Made by a program: the position numbers and the translations under genes. DNA of 24,829 nucleotides from assembly GCA_035545275.1 (NCBI GenBank), contig DASZYT010000019.1:1-24829 (forward strand), read 5' to 3'. How positions within the stretch are numbered: position 1 is the first letter of the stretch; each line of letters starts with the position of its first letter. Of this stretch, positions 1 to 7,541 are shown piece by piece. This DNA is from DASZYT01 sp035545275 (GTDB lineage: Bacteria > Patescibacteriota > Saccharimonadia > Saccharimonadales > UBA4665). The notes under the pieces were generated by a model, which ran no database searches, had not been told where the DNA came from, and worked only from the letters and a program-made list of their open reading frames with translations.

Positions 1-3
1 AGC

Positions 4-633
4 ATGGGCCAAAAAGTAAACCCGATTTCTATGCGCCTCCAGGTCAATAAGGACTGGCGCAGCAAATGGTTCGCCGACAAGCGTGATTACGCTAACTACC
101 TCAAGCAAGATCTCGAGGTACGCCGCCTGATTCAGAAAAAACTTGGTTCTCGGGCCGCTATCAACCGCGTCGAGATCAACCGCACGCCCAACATGGTGAC
201 GGTGACTATCAGCACCGCAAAAGCGGGTGTAGTTATCGGCCGTGGCGGTTCTGGTGCCCAAGAACTCAAAGATGCCATTGAAAAGATTTACCAGACGCCT
301 ACTCGCGTCAACATCGAAGAGATTAAAAAAGCAGAGCTGTACGCTAAGCTGGTTGCCGAGAACATTGCTCACCAGCTTGAGCGTCGCATGAACTTTCGCC
401 GCGCCATTAAAATGTCTGCCGCTAACACCATGCGCGCCGGCGCCAAGGGCATCCGCATCCAGGTCTCTGGCCGTCTGAATGGTGCTGAAATGTCTCGCCG
501 CGAAAAAGAGGTAGCCGGCTCCGTGCCACTGCACACACTGCGTGCCGACATCGATTACGCTCACATTGATGCACAAACTCCTGCCGGCATCATCGGCGTG
601 AAAGTTTGGATCTATAAAGGAGAGGCTGCGTAA
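4..633 (+). CDS. rpsC: 30S ribosomal protein uS3
   Basis: Small-subunit protein of the 30S head near the mRNA entry channel. The 209-residue product has the usual bacterial length. It carries an N-terminal MGQKVNP start, a type-2 KH domain with the GRGG loop at residues 79-82, and the conserved C-terminal domain from about 149 to 186 (GIRIQVSGRLNGAE). The ATG sits 3 bases from the window edge, so its ribosome binding site cannot be seen, but the MGQKVNP start is the family norm. The stop overlaps the rplP start by one base (TAATG), which implies translational coupling. The upstream S10-operon genes (rpsJ to rplV) lie outside the window. Confidence 0.98.
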   Translation: MGQKVNPISMRLQVNKDWRSKWFADKRDYANYLKQDLEVRRLIQKKLGSRAAINRVEINRTPNMVTVTISTAKAGVVIGRGGSGAQELKDAIEKIYQTPTRVNIEEIKKAELYAKLVAENIAHQLERRMNFRRAIKMSAANTMRAGAKGIRIQVSGRLNGAEMSRREKEVAGSVPLHTLRADIDYAHIDAQTPAGIIGVKVWIYKGEAA

Positions 634-1046
634 TGTTACTTCCTAAACGAACAAAATTTCGCAAGGTACGCAAAGGCCGCATCAACGGCGTGGCTACGAG
701 CGGCAATTACATTGCGTATGGCGACTACGCCTTGCAGGCCCAAGGCCACGAGCGCATTACTAGCCGCCAGATTGAGTCTGCACGCCAGGCTATGACCCGT
801 TACATCAAGCGTGGTGGTAAGATTTGGATCCGCATTTTCCCGCACACACCCGTGACGCGCAAGCCGCAGGACGTGAAGATGGGTAGTGGTAAGGGCAACC
901 CTGAATTCTTTGTCGCCAAGGTTCGCCCAGGCACGATTCTGTTTGAAATGCAGGGCGTCACCGAGGAAATTGCTCGCGAAGCTATGCGCCTGGCTGCTCA
1001 CAAATTGCCTGTTAAGACCAAGTTTATTATGCGTGAGGAGGCCTAA
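633..1046 (+). CDS. rplP: 50S ribosomal protein uL16
   Basis: Large-subunit protein next to the peptidyl-transferase centre and the A-site tRNA elbow. The 137 residues match the family length. They include the N-terminal LLPKRTKFRK and the signature KMGSGKGNPEFFVAKVRPG at residues 82-100. The start codon shares one base with the rpsC stop, and the 3' end carries GTGAGGAGG, which serves as the ribosome binding site for rpmC. It sits in the canonical rpsC-rplP-rpmC order. Nothing is odd. Confidence 0.98.
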   Translation: MLLPKRTKFRKVRKGRINGVATSGNYIAYGDYALQAQGHERITSRQIESARQAMTRYIKRGGKIWIRIFPHTPVTRKPQDVKMGSGKGNPEFFVAKVRPGTILFEMQGVTEEIAREAMRLAAHKLPVKTKFIMREEA

Positions 1047-1047
1047 C

Positions 1048-1248
1048 ATGAAAGTTGCTGACATCCGCAAATTACCAACCAATGAACTCACCACCGAGTG
1101 TACCAAGGCTCGTGAAGAGATTGCACAGTTGAAGCGTCAACTCCACATGGGCGAGCTGCAAAACGTACGCCTCATTAAGGCAAAACGCAAAGACCTAGCT
1201 CGCATGCTGACGGTTTTGAGTGAACAACTTGTAAAGGAGACGAACTAA
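1048..1248 (+). CDS. rpmC: 50S ribosomal protein uL29
   Basis: Small helical protein at the polypeptide exit tunnel rim, part of the docking area for trigger factor and SRP. The product is 66 residues, a normal length, starting MKVADIRKL with the two-helix pattern and a basic C-terminal half (KAKRKDLARM at about 44-53). The frame is open further upstream to 886, but that part overlaps rplP out of frame. The ATG at 1048 has GAGGAGG (1036-1042) just upstream and matches the family N-terminus. The stop overlaps the rpsQ ATG by one base. Confidence 0.97.
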   Translation: MKVADIRKLPTNELTTECTKAREEIAQLKRQLHMGELQNVRLIKAKRKDLARMLTVLSEQLVKETN

Positions 1249-1583
1249 TGGCCCGCACAATCATCGGAACTGTTTCATCCAGTAAGGGTGACAAAACCAT
1301 CGTCGTAACCGTACAGTCTCGTAAAACCCATCCGCTGTATCGCAAGCAATACACCGTAAGCCATAAGTTTATGGCACATGACGAAAAGAATGAAGCCGAG
1401 GTGGGTGATAAAGTCTCAATTGTTGAAACCCGTCCTATGAGTGCTCGCAAGCGTTTTATACTGGGTCGCATTATTGAAAAACCGGCCCTGCGAGAAGACA
1501 CATTGGCCGCTGCTAAGGCTGAAGACACCGGCAAAAAACCGTCTAAGGCTAAGCAAGGTGATCAAGAGGAGGCCGCAGAATGA
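1248..1583 (+). CDS. rpsQ: 30S ribosomal protein uS17 with C-terminal tail
   Basis: Early-binding 16S rRNA protein with an OB fold. The core at residues 1-80 is standard: GTVSSSKGDKTIVV near the N-terminus and the signature GDKVSIVETRPMSARKRF at 53-70. At 111 residues it is about 25 longer than the common 84-87. The extra part (about 86-111) is a low-complexity tail rich in Lys, Ala and Glu. Its last codons carry GAGGAGG (1566-1572), the ribosome binding site for rplN, and the two genes overlap as ATGA. Identity is certain; the role of the tail is unknown. Confidence 0.97.
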   Translation: MARTIIGTVSSSKGDKTIVVTVQSRKTHPLYRKQYTVSHKFMAHDEKNEAEVGDKVSIVETRPMSARKRFILGRIIEKPALREDTLAAAKAEDTGKKPSKAKQGDQEEAAE

Positions 1584-1948
1584 TTCAGCAGGAATCTCGC
1601 TTGTTAGTCTGCGATAACAGCGGTGCTAAGGAAATCTTGTGCATCCGCGTGTTGGGCGGCACACGTCGTCGTTACGCCCGCGTCGGCGACGTCATTGTGG
1701 CTACTGTTAAAGACGCTAATCCCAACGGCAACGTCAAGAAGAAGTCAGTCGTACGGGCCGTAGTTGTTCGCACCCGTGACCAGATTCGCCGTAAGGACGG
1801 CTCAACCATCCGCTTCGACGACAATGCAGCCGTTATCATCGGTGACGACAAGTTACCACGTGCTACCCGCATTTTTGGTCCGGTTCCGCGTGAACTGCGT
1901 GACCTCGGGTATGCCCGCATCGTTTCATTAGCTCCGGAGGTACTCTAA
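1580..1948 (+). CDS. rplN: 50S ribosomal protein uL14
   Basis: Subunit-interface protein that contacts 16S rRNA helix 14 and is the docking site of the silencing factor RsfS. The 122 residues are the family's standard length. They begin MIQQESRLLVCDNSGAKE and carry the conserved segment NGNVKKKSVVRAVVVRT at 49-65 and the DNAAVII motif at 81-87. A four-base ATGA overlap with rpsQ and zero spacing to rplX indicate tight coupling within the operon. Confidence 0.98.
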   Translation: MIQQESRLLVCDNSGAKEILCIRVLGGTRRRYARVGDVIVATVKDANPNGNVKKKSVVRAVVVRTRDQIRRKDGSTIRFDDNAAVIIGDDKLPRATRIFGPVPRELRDLGYARIVSLAPEVL

Positions 1949-2275
1949 ATGGAAAAGTTTAAGATCCGCTTGAAAAAAGGCGACACTGTTGTCGTACGCT
2001 CCGGCAAATACAAGGGGGCGACCGGCAAAGTGCTGGCGACGCATCCTTTTGAGAATAAGGTGACCGTCGAAGGCGTCAACATCGTCAAAAAGCACGTGAA
2101 GCCAAATCGCACCTACCCACAAGGTAGCATCGTTGAATTGACCAAACCGATTGATGTATCCAAAGTAGGCTATGTTGACCCAACCACCAAAAAAGCTACC
2201 CGCATAGGGTATAAGATTGCGGCTGACGGTACAAAGACACGTGTCGCAAAATCTAGCGGAAAGGAGATTAAGTAA
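1949..2275 (+). CDS. rplX: 50S ribosomal protein uL24
   Basis: Assembly initiator protein of the large subunit. The KOW motif lies at about residues 9-35 (KKGDTVVVRSGKYKG) and is followed by the conserved GVNIVKKHVKP at 42-52. The length of 108 is normal. The ATG follows the rplN stop with no gap, and the CCGGAGG at 1934-1940 is the likely ribosome binding site. The stop overlaps the rplE start by one base (TAATG), with AAGGAG just upstream. Confidence 0.98.
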   Translation: MEKFKIRLKKGDTVVVRSGKYKGATGKVLATHPFENKVTVEGVNIVKKHVKPNRTYPQGSIVELTKPIDVSKVGYVDPTTKKATRIGYKIAADGTKTRVAKSSGKEIK

Positions 2276-2856
2276 TGGCTACAGCTAAAGCTACAGCACC
2301 AGTTACTACTACACGTCTCCGTGCTGCCTATAGCGCCAACATTGTGAAGGAACTCGAGAAAGAGCTTGGCTTAGCCAACGTGCACCAAGTACCTCGCCTT
2401 GAAAAGATAGTCATCAACGTAGGTCTTGGTAAGGCCAAAGACGAGAAACGTATTATCGAGGCTGCCGAGAACACATTGCGCAAAATCACAGGACAACAGC
2501 CTGTTGAAACGGTCGCAAAGCAGTCTATCGCCGGCTTCAAGCTGCGTGAAGGCAACAAGATTGGCCTGAAAGTAACCCTGCGCGGCGACAAAATGTATGA
2601 GTTTATGGACCGCCTCATTACCGTGGTGCTGCCTCGCTTGCGCGACTTTCACGGCGTGTCAGCCAAAGCATTTGACCGCCAGGGCAACTTTAGCCTCGGC
2701 ATGATTGACCAATCGGTCTTTCCAGAGCTAACCTTTGATGAGACTACCGTATCCCACGGTCTGCAAGCAGTATTCGTAATTAAGTGCCAAGAGCCGGCAC
2801 ACGCACGAGCTTTGCTTGAAAAGTTCGGCATGCCCTTCGAAAAGGAGAACAAGTAA
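2275..2856 (+). CDS. rplE: 50S ribosomal protein uL5
   Basis: Binds 5S rRNA and contacts P-site tRNA from the central protuberance. The product has 193 residues against about 179 in most bacteria. The surplus is an N-terminal extension (residues 1-14) rich in Ala and Thr ahead of the normal TRLRAAYSANIVKEL start. Conserved parts include KIVINVGLGKA at 44-54, SIAGFKLREGNKIGLKVTLRG at about 84-104 and the DQSVFPE region near 145-151. One-base overlaps join it to rplX and rpsN. Confidence 0.98.
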   Translation: MATAKATAPVTTTRLRAAYSANIVKELEKELGLANVHQVPRLEKIVINVGLGKAKDEKRIIEAAENTLRKITGQQPVETVAKQSIAGFKLREGNKIGLKVTLRGDKMYEFMDRLITVVLPRLRDFHGVSAKAFDRQGNFSLGMIDQSVFPELTFDETTVSHGLQAVFVIKCQEPAHARALLEKFGMPFEKENK

Positions 2857-3125
2857 TGGCTAAGAAATCTATTGTTGCGCGCGATTTGAAGCGCCAGAAA
2901 ATGATTGCAAAATATGCCGCCAAGCGTGCCGAGCTAAAGGCCATGGGCGACCTGGAGGGTCTGGCAAAACTGCCACGCAACTCTAGCCCAACCCGCTGGA
3001 AGAACCGCTGCGCCGAAACGGGCCGGCCACACGGCTACATGCGGACGTTTGGTCTATCCCGTATCGCCTTCCGTGAACATGCAAGCAAGGGTGAAATCCC
3101 TGGTGTAACTAAGAGTAGTTGGTAG
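2856..3125 (+). CDS. rpsN: 30S ribosomal protein uS14, zinc-free form
   Basis: Small-subunit head protein. The 89-residue product starts MAKKSIVARDLKRQK and has the signature RNSSPTRWKNRCAETGRPHGY at about 41-61 with RTFGLSRIAFRE after it. The CxxC...CxxC zinc knuckle of the 61-residue form is absent: only one Cys (52) remains. This is therefore the zinc-independent C-minus class of intermediate length. It overlaps rplE by one base and is followed by AAAGGAG before rpsH. See the finding on zinc-free paralogues. Confidence 0.97.
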   Translation: MAKKSIVARDLKRQKMIAKYAAKRAELKAMGDLEGLAKLPRNSSPTRWKNRCAETGRPHGYMRTFGLSRIAFREHASKGEIPGVTKSSW

Positions 3126-3141
3126 AAAGGAGCAAGAACAT

Positions 3142-3540
3142 ATGATTACAACCACCGACCCCATCGCAGATATGCTTGCTCGCATCCGTAACGCCATCGC
3201 CGTACACAAGTACGAGGTGAGTTTGCCGCACTCTAACATCAAGGAGAGTGTTGCCCGCTTGCTGGCCGAGAAGAACTTTGTTGACGGAGTTGAGGTTAAA
3301 GACGCAACTGTCGGCAAAACTCTCGTGGTACGCATTAATGGCGAGCACGAAAACGCTCGTATTACCGAAATCAAGCGCCTGAGCAAACCTGGTCGTCGTT
3401 TCTACGTAAACAGCAAAGAAATCCCGGTTGTAAAGCGCGGCCGCGGCATCGTCATCGTCTCTACCTCAAAGGGCTTGATGACCGGCGAGCAGGCCAAGCG
3501 CGAACATATCGGCGGTGAGTTAATCTGCCAGGTATATTAA
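3142..3540 (+). CDS. rpsH: 30S ribosomal protein uS8
   Basis: Binds the central domain of 16S rRNA; in E. coli it is also the autogenous repressor of the spc operon. The product is 132 residues, standard. It starts MITTTDPIADMLARIRNA, and the C-terminal signature STSKGLMT lies at 107-114 within a KRGRGIVIVSTSKG segment. AAAGGAG at 3126-3132 is the ribosome binding site. A 16-base gap separates it from rpsN. Confidence 0.98.
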   Translation: MITTTDPIADMLARIRNAIAVHKYEVSLPHSNIKESVARLLAEKNFVDGVEVKDATVGKTLVVRINGEHENARITEIKRLSKPGRRFYVNSKEIPVVKRGRGIVIVSTSKGLMTGEQAKREHIGGELICQVY

Positions 3541-3558
3541 AGGAATAAAGGATACAAC

Positions 3559-4098
3559 ATGAGTCGTATAGGAAAACTACCGATCGAGATTCCCTCCGGT
3601 GTGACAATCACTGTCGACCCCACCGAAATTACGGTGACCGGGCCAAAGGGATCGCTTAAGCAATTTACTATGCCCGGCGTTACTGTCAAGCAGGAAGAAA
3701 ACCAGCTGATTGTTACTCGGATGAATGACGAGCCTGAGAACCGTGCCAAGCACGGACTTATGCGTGCACTACTCAATAACTTAGTGCAGGGTGTAACCAC
3801 TGGTTTCAGTAAGAAGCTCGAGATCAACGGTGTTGGTTTCCGGGTAGCCCTGGCTGGTAGCGACCTGCGTATGAACCTTGGTTTTTCGCACGAAGTGGTA
3901 TACCACCTGCCTCAAGGCGTTGCCGCCGCCGTTGAGCAAAACACCATTACGGTGACCGGTATCGATAAACAGCAGGTTGGCCAGGTAGCCGCTGAGATAC
4001 GTGCACTCAAGAAGCCTGAGCCGTACAAGGGCAAGGGCATTAAGTACGCCGACGAGCGGATTCTTCGTAAGTCTGGTAAGTCAGGTAAGGAGAAATAG
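3559..4098 (+). CDS. rplF: 50S ribosomal protein uL6
   Basis: Lies near the sarcin-ricin loop and the GTPase-associated centre. The 179 residues match the family length. The protein has the two tandem uL6 folds and the C-terminal signature PEPYKGKGIKY at 153-163. The N-terminus MSRIGKLPIEIPSGV is canonical. The gap to rpsH is 18 bases and contains AAAGGA (3539-3544) and AAAGGAT. The 3' end GGTAAGGAG provides the ribosome binding site of rplR. Confidence 0.98.
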   Translation: MSRIGKLPIEIPSGVTITVDPTEITVTGPKGSLKQFTMPGVTVKQEENQLIVTRMNDEPENRAKHGLMRALLNNLVQGVTTGFSKKLEINGVGFRVALAGSDLRMNLGFSHEVVYHLPQGVAAAVEQNTITVTGIDKQQVGQVAAEIRALKKPEPYKGKGIKYADERILRKSGKSGKEK

Positions 4099-4101
4099 TA
4101 T

Positions 4102-4458
4102 ATGGACCGACTTGCACACAAACTACACAACCGCAGCTTGCGTCAAAAGCGCGTTCGAACGACTGTTTCGGGTACCGCAGAACGTCCTCGCCTGAGCGTA
4201 CATGTAAGCAACATGCACATCACTGCCCAAATCATAGATGACGTCGCCAAAAAGACTTTGGTATACGTTACAACTGTAGGTGACAAGGCCGCCAAGGGTA
4301 CCATGACCGAAAAGGCCGCCAGTGTTGGCGCAGAAGTTGCCAAAAAGGCAAAGACGGCAAAGATAAAATCTGTCGTATTTGATCGTGGCAGCAAACTATA
4401 TCATGGACGCGTCAAGGCTTTGGCCGACGCCGCCCGTAACGGAGGATTGGAGTTCTAA
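4102..4458 (+). CDS. rplR: 50S ribosomal protein uL18
   Basis: Forms the 5S rRNP with uL5 and 5S rRNA. The product is 118 residues, a normal length, with a basic N-terminus (KLHNRSLRQKRVRTTVSG), the RPRLSVHVSN strand segment and a typical C-terminus ending in FDRGSKLYHGRVKALADAARNGGLEF (within about 92-118). The ATG follows rplF after three bases, with AAGGAG at 4086-4091 as binding site. Zero spacing to rpsE. Confidence 0.97.
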   Translation: MDRLAHKLHNRSLRQKRVRTTVSGTAERPRLSVHVSNMHITAQIIDDVAKKTLVYVTTVGDKAAKGTMTEKAASVGAEVAKKAKTAKIKSVVFDRGSKLYHGRVKALADAARNGGLEF

Positions 4459-5043
4459 ATGGCAGCACCTACCGCAAACCCCCAGCAACGGGACCGTCGC
4501 CGTGGCGACATGCCCGCAGAAGAAAAGCAATTCGATGAGCGCACCTTGCACATCGACCGTGTGGCCCGTGTAGTAAAGGGCGGCCGCCGCTTCCGTTTTC
4601 GTGCGCTCGTGGCCGTTGGTGATCACAAAGGTAAGGTTGGTGTAGGCATCGCTAAGGGTGCCGACGTAACCGCCGCTATCACCAAGGCTACCGATGTCGC
4701 TAAAAAGCACATGATTACCGTTCGTCTATACAAGGGAACGCTGCCGCACGAGGTGGAGACCAAGGTCAGCGGCGCCCGTATTTTGCTGAAGCCTGCCAGC
4801 CCCGGTACGGGTCTTATTGCTGGTGGCGTTATTCGCACCATTTTGGAAGTCGCTGGCGTCAGCAATGTGCTGTCTAAATCTCTCGGCTCATCCAACAAGG
4901 CCAACACCGCATATGCCACACTGGCTGCTCTAGAGAGTCTAACTCCTGCCAAAGAGTGGGTAACTCGTGGCAATGAAGAGGCTCAAGCTAAAACTGCGAA
5001 AAAGGCAGCCCCTAAGGCTAAAGCCGCCGAGAGCGAGGAATAG
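4459..5043 (+). CDS. rpsE: 30S ribosomal protein uS5 with tails
   Basis: Small-subunit accuracy protein lining the mRNA entry tunnel. The S5 double-stranded-RNA-binding fold spans about 29-95, with the signature GGRRFRFRALVAVGDHKG at 41-58. The second domain includes the conserved PASPGTGLIAGG at 112-123. The total of 194 residues reflects a charged N-terminal extension (1-28) and an Ala/Lys-rich C-terminal tail (175-194). The next gene is rplO, only two bases on; the uL30 gene (rpmD) that usually stands between them is absent. Confidence 0.98.
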   Translation: MAAPTANPQQRDRRRGDMPAEEKQFDERTLHIDRVARVVKGGRRFRFRALVAVGDHKGKVGVGIAKGADVTAAITKATDVAKKHMITVRLYKGTLPHEVETKVSGARILLKPASPGTGLIAGGVIRTILEVAGVSNVLSKSLGSSNKANTAYATLAALESLTPAKEWVTRGNEEAQAKTAKKAAPKAKAAESEE

Positions 5044-5045
5044 TT

Positions 5046-5528
5046 ATGAAGTATAACGAACTCAACATCAAAGCCAACAAATCCGCTAAGCGCGTCGGTC
5101 GCGGTATTGCAGCCGGCCAGGGCAAGACCGCCGGTCGTGGTACCAAAGGGCAAGGTGCACGCACCGGTTCATCCAAGCGCCCCGGCTTTGCAGGCGGCCA
5201 GAACCCGCTCATGCAAAAGCTTCCCAAGCTGCCAGGCTTCCGTAGCCTGCGCACCAAGAATGAGGTGGTCTACACGGGCCAACTTGACCAGTTTGCCAAT
5301 AAGACCGTCGACAGTCAGCTTCTGGCCGACAATGGTCTCATCAGCAATGCTTTCGTCAGTGTCAAACTGCTGAGCAAAGGTGATCTGACTAAGAAAGTGA
5401 CCGTGAAACTGCAAGCAGCCAGCTCGACAGCTGTCGAAGCAGTCGAAAAAGCTGGCGGGACTTTCGAAGTAGTGCCGCGCGCTGCTCGTCCAAAGACCAA
5501 AGCTGCCAAAGAACCAGCTAAAAAATAA
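5046..5528 (+). CDS. rplO: 50S ribosomal protein uL15
   Basis: Late-assembly protein of the large subunit. The N-terminal Gly-rich RNA-binding stretch GRGIAAGQGKTAGRGTKG lies at 18-35 and is followed by RPGFAGGQNPLMQKLPKLPGF (about 45-65). A globular C-terminal domain and a short Ala/Lys tail (about 147-160) complete the 160 residues, slightly longer than the usual 144-150. It follows rpsE with a two-base gap and no rpmD. The last gene before the secY promoter region. Confidence 0.97.
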   Translation: MKYNELNIKANKSAKRVGRGIAAGQGKTAGRGTKGQGARTGSSKRPGFAGGQNPLMQKLPKLPGFRSLRTKNEVVYTGQLDQFANKTVDSQLLADNGLISNAFVSVKLLSKGDLTKKVTVKLQAASSTAVEAVEKAGGTFEVVPRAARPKTKAAKEPAKK

Positions 5529-5535
5529 GAGACTA

Positions 5536-5563
5536 TTAAAACCCCGTTGCCGTGAGGTATACT
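5536..5563 (+). promoter_or_regulatory. candidate promoter upstream of secY
   Basis: A TATACT -10 box stands at 5558-5563 in the 80-base gap after rplO. The best -35 partner is TTAAAA at 5536-5541 (16-base spacer), a weak match to TTGACA. Initiation near 5570 would give a leader of about 40 bases before the secY ATG. It would let secY be expressed separately from the r-protein genes. Inferred from sequence only. Confidence 0.4.
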
Positions 5564-5608
5564 GGGGCATAACAACCGAGACGTTGTAAGAGGGCACAAC
5601 TACACACA

Positions 5609-7117
5609 ATGAACTGGAAAATTATCGCGCGTTCGCTGAAGCACAAGGACATGCGCAAGCGTATCTTTGCGGTGCTTGGCATCTTGGTGATTTTCCGTGT
5701 TCTCGCGCACGTTCCGGTTCCTTTAAGCGACCCGCATACCCTCAAGCAAGTACTCGACAACCTGTTTACTTCACCGAACACCCCGCAGCTTTTGAGCGTG
5801 TTAAACATATTCTCTGGTGGAGCTTTGGCCAACTTTTCCATCATGATAGCGGGCCTTGGACCGTACATTAACGCCTCCATTATCATGCAGCTGCTCACTA
5901 AAGCAATACCGAAGCTTGAAGCCCTGCACAAAGAGGGCGAGTACGGTCAGAAAAAGATCAACCAGTACACCCGCATCCTGACGTTTCCGTTAGCCATTAT
6001 CCAATCCGTTGGTTCCATTTATCTTATTCGTCAAGCCGCCCAAAGCATCGGCGGCATCGGCGACATCACTGCCCATACTACCATTGGGCAATGGATATTG
6101 ATGATCTCGGCCCTCACTGGCGGCTCTATGCTTCTTATGTGGCTGGGTGAGCTGGTTACTGAGCAAAGCCTGGGCAACGGTATCTCGCTTATCATTACGG
6201 TCGGCATTGTGTCACGCCTGCCCACCAATATTGCCGACATTATGAAATCGGTGGTAACAGGTAAGTCCCACTTGCATCTGTTTGGCCATACTATGCCATT
6301 CAATGGTGGTGCCCTCGTGTATGGTGCGGTCATTTTGGTGTCAGTCGTATTAGTGACGTGGCTTGTGGTAATGCTCAACGAAGCGGCCAGAAATATTAGT
6401 GTCAATTACGCTAAACGCGTGCAGGGCAATAGAGCCTACGGGGGCATATCGACCATCTTGCCGGTCAAGCTTATCACGGCAGGCGTGGTGCCGATTATCT
6501 TTGCCGTGGCATTCTTAAGCGTGCCGAGCTTTGCAGGCCAGCTTTTGACGGGCTCACATAATCCTCACTGGCAGCACATTGGCCAAAATCTGACCACCTG
6601 GTTTCAGACACCTTCCGCCCAAACGTTTGCCCTTTACGGCTGGAAAGCCTATATCTATCCAGTAACATACTTCCTGCTCGTTTTCATCTTTACGTTCTTC
6701 TACACGAGTATTACGTTTAACTCCAAAGAGATTGCCGAGAACTTACAAAAGCAAGGCGGCTTTGTAGCCGACGTGCGGTCTGGCCAGCAAACCGAGAAAT
6801 ACCTGAGCAAGATTGTAAACCGCCTGACGCTGTTTGGGGCTATCAGCCTGGGCCTTTTGGCGCTGTTGCCCATCATCGGCCAGATATTCTTAAGCACTAA
6901 TATCACCATCGGCGGTACCAGCATTCTTATCTTGGTGTCTGTGAGCCTGCAAACCTTGCGGGCTGTGGAGTCGCGTGCTTTGATGGTCACATACGACCAA
7001 TATAGCGCACCAGACTTCTTATATGAGCCCGAGGCGCCTGTCGAGGCGGCAGGTGGAGCAGGGCGGCTACGATTCTTACGCGCCTTGAAGCTTCGCCGCA
7101 AAACCGGCAAAAAGTAG
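5609..7117 (+). CDS. secY: Protein translocase subunit SecY
   Basis: Central channel of the Sec translocon in the inner membrane. The 502 residues show about ten hydrophobic segments, starting at about 17-37 (IFAVLGILVIFRVLAHVPVP). The SecY signature region GGALANFSIMIAGLGPYINASI lies at about 71-92. Cytoplasmic loops with NISVNYAKRVQG and NSKEIAENLQKQGGFV are conserved. It is longer than the E. coli protein (443). The extra length lies in the periplasmic loops, notably before the GWKAYIYPVTY segment, and in a basic C-terminal tail. AAGAGGG at 5588-5594 is the likely ribosome binding site. The adk and map genes that often follow secY are not here. Confidence 0.98.
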   Translation: MNWKIIARSLKHKDMRKRIFAVLGILVIFRVLAHVPVPLSDPHTLKQVLDNLFTSPNTPQLLSVLNIFSGGALANFSIMIAGLGPYINASIIMQLLTKAIPKLEALHKEGEYGQKKINQYTRILTFPLAIIQSVGSIYLIRQAAQSIGGIGDITAHTTIGQWILMISALTGGSMLLMWLGELVTEQSLGNGISLIITVGIVSRLPTNIADIMKSVVTGKSHLHLFGHTMPFNGGALVYGAVILVSVVLVTWLVVMLNEAARNISVNYAKRVQGNRAYGGISTILPVKLITAGVVPIIFAVAFLSVPSFAGQLLTGSHNPHWQHIGQNLTTWFQTPSAQTFALYGWKAYIYPVTYFLLVFIFTFFYTSITFNSKEIAENLQKQGGFVADVRSGQQTEKYLSKIVNRLTLFGAISLGLLALLPIIGQIFLSTNITIGGTSILILVSVSLQTLRAVESRALMVTYDQYSAPDFLYEPEAPVEAAGGAGRLRFLRALKLRRKTGKK

Positions 7118-7125
7118 GCCGTTTT
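7100..7125 (+). terminator. weak terminator-like hairpin at secY end
   Basis: AAAA then CGGC (7105-7108) pairs with GCCG (7118-7121) followed by TTTT (7122-7125), with a one-base C bulge in the left arm and a loop of nine bases. It overlaps the secY stop codon. It is consistent with a transcription break before the infA promoter, but the stem is short. Confidence 0.3.
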
Positions 7126-7155
7126 CGTTACAGGGGCCCAAAGTAATAAAAACTG

Positions 7156-7185
7156 TTTACAAATTGTTGTGAATACTGTTATAAT
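7156..7185 (+). promoter_or_regulatory. strong promoter upstream of infA
   Basis: TTTACA (7156-7161) and TATAAT (7180-7185) are separated by 18 bases. A TG one base before the -10 box (7177-7178) makes it an extended -10 element (TGtTATAAT). Initiation would fall near 7192, leaving a leader of about 80 bases before infA. The same arrangement, TTTACA with TGtTATAGT, precedes rpmG at 16265-16293. Confidence 0.8.
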
Positions 7186-7209
7186 TACACCTTGTTATAT
7201 GGTCAGCAC

Positions 7210-7265
7210 GGAGGAAAGGCGAAGTTTACTTCGGTTTTCACAAGTACTGGCAAGTATATCAGTGA
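7210..7265 (+). promoter_or_regulatory. structured infA leader with displaced Shine-Dalgarno
   Basis: The leader holds GGAGGAAAGG (7210-7219), a perfect hairpin CGAAG-TTTA-CTTCG directly after it, and then the near-palindrome TATATC-AGT-GATATA (about 7256-7270) ending just before the infA ATG. The Shine-Dalgarno-like string is over 50 bases from the ATG at 7273, and nothing Shine-Dalgarno-like lies closer. Folding could bring it near the start codon or hide the start. Function inferred. Confidence 0.4.
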
Positions 7266-7272
7266 TATATTT

Positions 7273-7494
7273 ATGGCCGCAGGGAAAGAAGTAATCGAGC
7301 TCACCGGAACAATTGTTGAGACCCTTCCGGGTACTCAGTTTCGTGTCGAACTCGAGAACGGCCATCAAATCATAGCTCACGTCGCTGGCAAGATGCGGAA
7401 ACATTTTATCCGTATCGTACCGGGCGACAGCGTGACGGTTGAGTTGACCCCTTACGATCTTACGAAGGGCAGAATCACCTATCGCAAATCATAA
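7273..7494 (+). CDS. infA: Translation initiation factor IF-1
   Basis: Single OB-fold factor that binds the 30S A site during initiation. The product of 73 residues (MAAGKEVIELTGTIVETLPG...) matches the family length of about 72. It has the conserved GTIVETLPGTQFRVELENG strand block, GKMRKHFIRI at 39-48 and PYDLTKGRITYR near the end. The frame is open upstream to a TTG at 7192, but that part is not homologous to IF-1 and begins at the predicted transcription start, so the ATG at 7273 is chosen. It has its own promoter and is followed by rpmJ. Confidence 0.95.
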   Translation: MAAGKEVIELTGTIVETLPGTQFRVELENGHQIIAHVAGKMRKHFIRIVPGDSVTVELTPYDLTKGRITYRKS

Positions 7495-7541
7495 TCAACT
7501 AAGCAGTGTGTCGTGCACACCCAGGAAGGAGTACGATCCGC

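Noticed and set aside
886..1047. Extended start of the uL29 frame
   Set aside because: The extra 54 codons overlap rplP in another frame and do not match uL29; ATG 1048 has a clear ribosome binding site.
5169..5609. Long minus-strand frame opposite rplO and the secY promoter
   Set aside because: Antisense shadow of a certain ribosomal protein gene, without its own binding site or family match.
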